In this document: one piece after another, positions 5,246-6,354 of the stretch | Layout of the letters: each line of letters opens with the position of its first letter | Numbering within the stretch: the first letter of the stretch is position 1 | Origin: an uncultured Olsenella sp. | Lineage (GTDB): Bacteria; Actinomycetota; Coriobacteriia; Coriobacteriales; Atopobiaceae | Assembly (NCBI GenBank): GCA_937900605.1 | Contig: CALCDK010000002.1 | Location: 1 to 6,354 of the forward strand | Length of the DNA stretch: 6,354 nt | Direction of reading: 5' to 3' | Made by a program: the position numbers and the translations under genes | Notes under the pieces: generated by a model | The model's input: only the letters and a program-made list of their open reading frames with translations | Told to the model about the DNA's origin: nothing | Database searches by the model: none

Positions 5246-6354
5246 CTAGAGCAGGCGCAGCGAGACGTCCCTGAGCTGGTCGTCGCTCACCTCGGAGGGC
5301 GCGTCGCTCATGAGGTCGGAGCCCGACGTGGTCTTGGGGAACGCCATGACCTCGCGAATCGAGTCGGCGCCGGCGAGCAGCATGCAGACGCGGTCGAGGC
5401 CGAGCGCGAAGCCGCCCATGGGAGGCGCGCCGAAGCCGAGGGCCTCCATGAGGAAGCCGAACTGCTCCTGGGCCTGCTCCTCGGTGAAGCCGAGCAGCTT
5501 GAGGATGCGCATCTGCAGGTCGGCGTTGTGGATGCGCATGCCGCCACCGCCGGCCTCGAAGCCGTCCATGACGAAGTCGTAGGTCTGCGAGCCCACCGAA
5601 AGCGGGTCGGACTCGAGCTTGTCGAGGTCCTCCTCGTTGGGCAGGGTGAAGGGCTGGTGCTCGGAGGCGTAGGCACCGCGCTCCTCGTCCCAGTGGAAGA
5701 GCGGGAAGTCGACGACCCAGAGGAAGTCGTGGCCCGGGCGCTCGACGCCAAGGGCGTCGGCCATGTGCGAGCGCATGCCGCCCATGATCTCGTCGGCCTG
5801 CAGGCGGTCGGCGACGGCGAAGAGCACGAGGTCGCCGGGCTCGACGGACATCTCGGCGCGCAGGGCGTCCATCTCGGCGTCCGAGAAGAACTTGACGATG
5901 GGGCCGCCCACGGTGCCGTCCTCGCGGAAGGCGAGCCACGCGAGGCCCTTGGCGCCGAAGCCCGCGGCGACGCCGGAGAGCTTGTCGATCTTGGCGCGCG
6001 CCCAGCTGCCGGCGCCCTTGGCGTTGATGGCCTTGACGTACTGGCCCTCGGTGGCGGCGGCGGTGGCGAAGAGCTTGAACCTGGACTCGGCGAACAGGCC
6101 GGTGACGTCGTGCAGCTCCATGCCGTAGCGGGTGTCGGGCTTGTCGGAGCCGTAGGTGTCCATGGCGTCCCAGTACGAGATGCGGCGCAGCGGGGTGGGC
6201 ATCTCGACGCCCACCTTGCCGAGGGCCTCGGACATGACGTCCTCGAGCATGCCCATGACGTCGTCCTTGGTGACGAAGCTCATCTCGACGTCGACCTGGG
6301 TGAACTCGGGCTGGCGGTCGGCGCGCAGGTCCTCGTCGCGGAAGCACTTGGCAA
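5246..6354 (-). CDS. aspS: Aspartyl-tRNA synthetase, C-terminal 368 codons (cut by right edge)
   Basis: This class II synthetase charges tRNA-Asp (or tRNA-Asp plus tRNA-Asn if non-discriminating) with aspartate in the cytoplasm. The visible part opens in motif 2 (AKCFRDEDLRADRQPEFTQV). A GAD insertion domain follows, running roughly from FKLFATAAATEG to VADR and marking the bacterial type. Next come DFPLFHWDEE, the substrate loop EHQPFTLP, GFEAGGGGMRIHN and motif 3 (GGFALGLDRVCMLLAG), then FPKTTSGSDLMSDAPSEVS. The N-terminal anticodon-binding OB domain and motif 1 lie off the right edge; full length should be about 590 residues. The frame continues upstream past the ATG at 6283, which is internal (VEMSFV). 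Two residues differ from the usual bacterial pattern: Q in place of the second His of HHPFT, and M in place of His in PPHGG. Whether it also charges tRNA-Asn cannot be judged, because those determinants are outside the window. Confidence 0.97.
   Translation of the reverse strand, partial: AKCFRDEDLRADRQPEFTQVDVEMSFVTKDDVMGMLEDVMSEALGKVGVEMPTPLRRISYWDAMDTYGSDKPDTRYGMELHDVTGLFAESRFKLFATAAATEGQYVKAINAKGAGSWARAKIDKLSGVAAGFGAKGLAWLAFREDGTVGGPIVKFFSDAEMDALRAEMSVEPGDLVLFAVADRLQADEIMGGMRSHMADALGVERPGHDFLWVVDFPLFHWDEERGAYASEHQPFTLPNEEDLDKLESDPLSVGSQTYDFVMDGFEAGGGGMRIHNADLQMRILKLLGFTEEQAQEQFGFLMEALGFGAPPMGGFALGLDRVCMLLAGADSIREVMAFPKTTSGSDLMSDAPSEVSDDQLRDVSLRLL

Noticed and set aside
4605..6347. A 580-codon minus-strand open frame rich in Arg, Gly and His across aspS and the oxidoreductase
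   Set aside because: It is an off-frame shadow of two well-identified genes on the same strand and has no family motif.
1..6354. tRNA, rRNA, CRISPR arrays, insertion sequences, integrases or att sites
   Set aside because: I saw no regularly spaced repeats, terminal inverted repeats, transposase motifs or tRNA-like cloverleaf ends. Apart from short gaps, the window is filled by recognisable genes.

Overview
This is a very GC-rich window. Long reading frames are open on several strands at once, and TTA, CTA and TCA codons are almost absent. Codon use, the GTG and TTG starts, the strong AGGAGG ribosome binding sites and the protein sequences suggest an actinobacterium. The flippase type resembles those I associate with Coriobacteriia (Olsenella/Atopobium-like), but that is an impression, not a proof.

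Layout, left to right. At 1-1650 (minus) lies the N-terminal 550 codons of phosphoenolpyruvate carboxylase (ppc), running off the left edge. A 177-bp divergent intergenic region follows, with a plausible promoter facing right. At 1828-3459 (plus) is a 12-or-so-TM polysaccharide flippase (Wzx/PST type) with an unusual repetitive Q/A/P/G/R-rich N-terminal tail. From 3460 to about 3612 lies an extremely GC-rich convergent boundary (about 88% GC in its two central 60-base lines) with GC hairpins and a run of nine C. The rest is on the minus strand. Reading right to left, it holds the C-terminal 368 codons of aspartyl-tRNA synthetase (aspS, entering from the right edge), a flavodoxin-fold NAD(P)H oxidoreductase, the fluoride channel CrcB, and a flavin reductase-like FMN protein.

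The three genes after aspS are packed like an operon. The oxidoreductase stop overlaps the crcB start, and the flavin reductase ribosome binding site overlaps the crcB stop. Two flavin-handling enzymes therefore flank a fluoride exporter. An 11-bp GC stem-loop separates them from aspS.

The most unusual observation is that the flavin reductase has no stop codon of its own. Its minus-strand frame stays open through the antisense of the flippase and is in phase with ppc, so the frame has no stop from 4746 to base 1. I think this reflects high GC plus a lost stop or a frameshift, perhaps at the C9 run, rather than a giant protein. I see no convincing new biological system here, and no RNA gene, CRISPR array or mobile element. 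No stretch longer than about 180 bases lacks a gene.
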